From NCBI GenBank assembly GCA_038210135.1, contig JBBQWZ010000060.1, positions 1 to 26,775 of the forward strand: a DNA stretch of 26,775 nt. The letters run 5' to 3'. The position numbers were made by a program, and so were the translations under genes. A model generated the notes under the pieces. It did no database searches. It was not told the origin of the DNA and saw only the letters and a program-made list of their open reading frames with translations. Positions 26,743 to 26,775 of the stretch are shown one piece after another (position 1 is the first letter of the stretch; each line of letters begins with the position of its first letter). Origin of the DNA: JBBQWZ01 sp038210135. Lineage in GTDB: Bacteria > Acidobacteriota > Terriglobia > Bryobacterales > Bryobacteraceae.

Positions 26743-26775
26743 CAACGGCATCACCGAAGGCTTGTTGGCGTAGAG

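Larger units (their letters stand above)
26458..26775. other. right-edge region without a supported gene
   Basis: It holds the possible promoter of the transporter operon, then about 200 bp in which no gene is supported. An ATG at 26632 opens a plus frame that runs off the end for 48 codons without family resemblance. A perfect dyad lies at 26723-26742. Confidence 0.5.

Overview
The window looks like chromosomal DNA of an Acidobacteriota bacterium, probably from the Bryobacterales/Solibacter side. This is inferred from gene content, not from a marker gene: a large Oar-like TonB-dependent receptor with an N-terminal carboxypeptidase-regulatory-like domain, a Tat-exported sulfatase, an M28 peptidase, a membrane-anchored Ser/Thr kinase, a DGPF/YCII plus ECF42-type sigma pair, high GC, and GGCCGGAGGC-type intergenic repeats. 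No rRNA, tRNA, CRISPR array or intact insertion sequence was seen.

Layout. 1-553: a decayed 3' remnant of a glycoside hydrolase family 44-like gene, followed by a 48-bp tandem repeat. 555-5693 (minus): a run that is transcribed as a two-TM membrane protein, then a small two-helix protein, then secA, then an ankyrin-repeat protein. 5821-8076 (minus): malic enzyme MaeB. 8148-9731 (plus): exported M28 peptidase. 9795-13607 (minus): a sulfatase followed by a Ser/Thr kinase. 13608-14228: a long divergent intergenic region. 14229-17693 (plus): the TonB-dependent receptor, closed by strong hairpins. 18014-20656 (plus): a short YCII-like leader ORF, a YCII/DGPF protein, an ECF42-type sigma factor with a one-base frameshift, and an atypical SDR protein. 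20732-26457 (minus): a polyamine-type ABC transporter (binding protein, ATPase, two permeases), a VOC-fold protein, and an NtaA/DszA-type flavin monooxygenase, together a candidate uptake-and-degradation module.

The most striking observation is the small gene just upstream of secA (4694-5092). Its 132-residue product has an N-terminal export signal, a second hydrophobic helix, and a C-terminus ending in Arg-Ala-Pro-Pro-Ser-Phe. RAPP is the core of known ribosome-arrest peptides (ApdP class, related to SecM RAGP) that sit upstream of Sec-machinery genes and sense export activity. The 108-nt spacer before secA can form hairpins that reach the secA ribosome-binding tract. I therefore propose a SecM-like secretion monitor for secA in this lineage. 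This is an inference from motif, topology and position; arrest has not been shown.

Other points worth attention are an insertion of about 115 residues in the activation segment of the kinase, the frameshifted ECF42-type sigma gene next to a duplicated YCII start, an inverted repeat in the 5' UTR of the TonB receptor, and a perfect dyad near the right edge.
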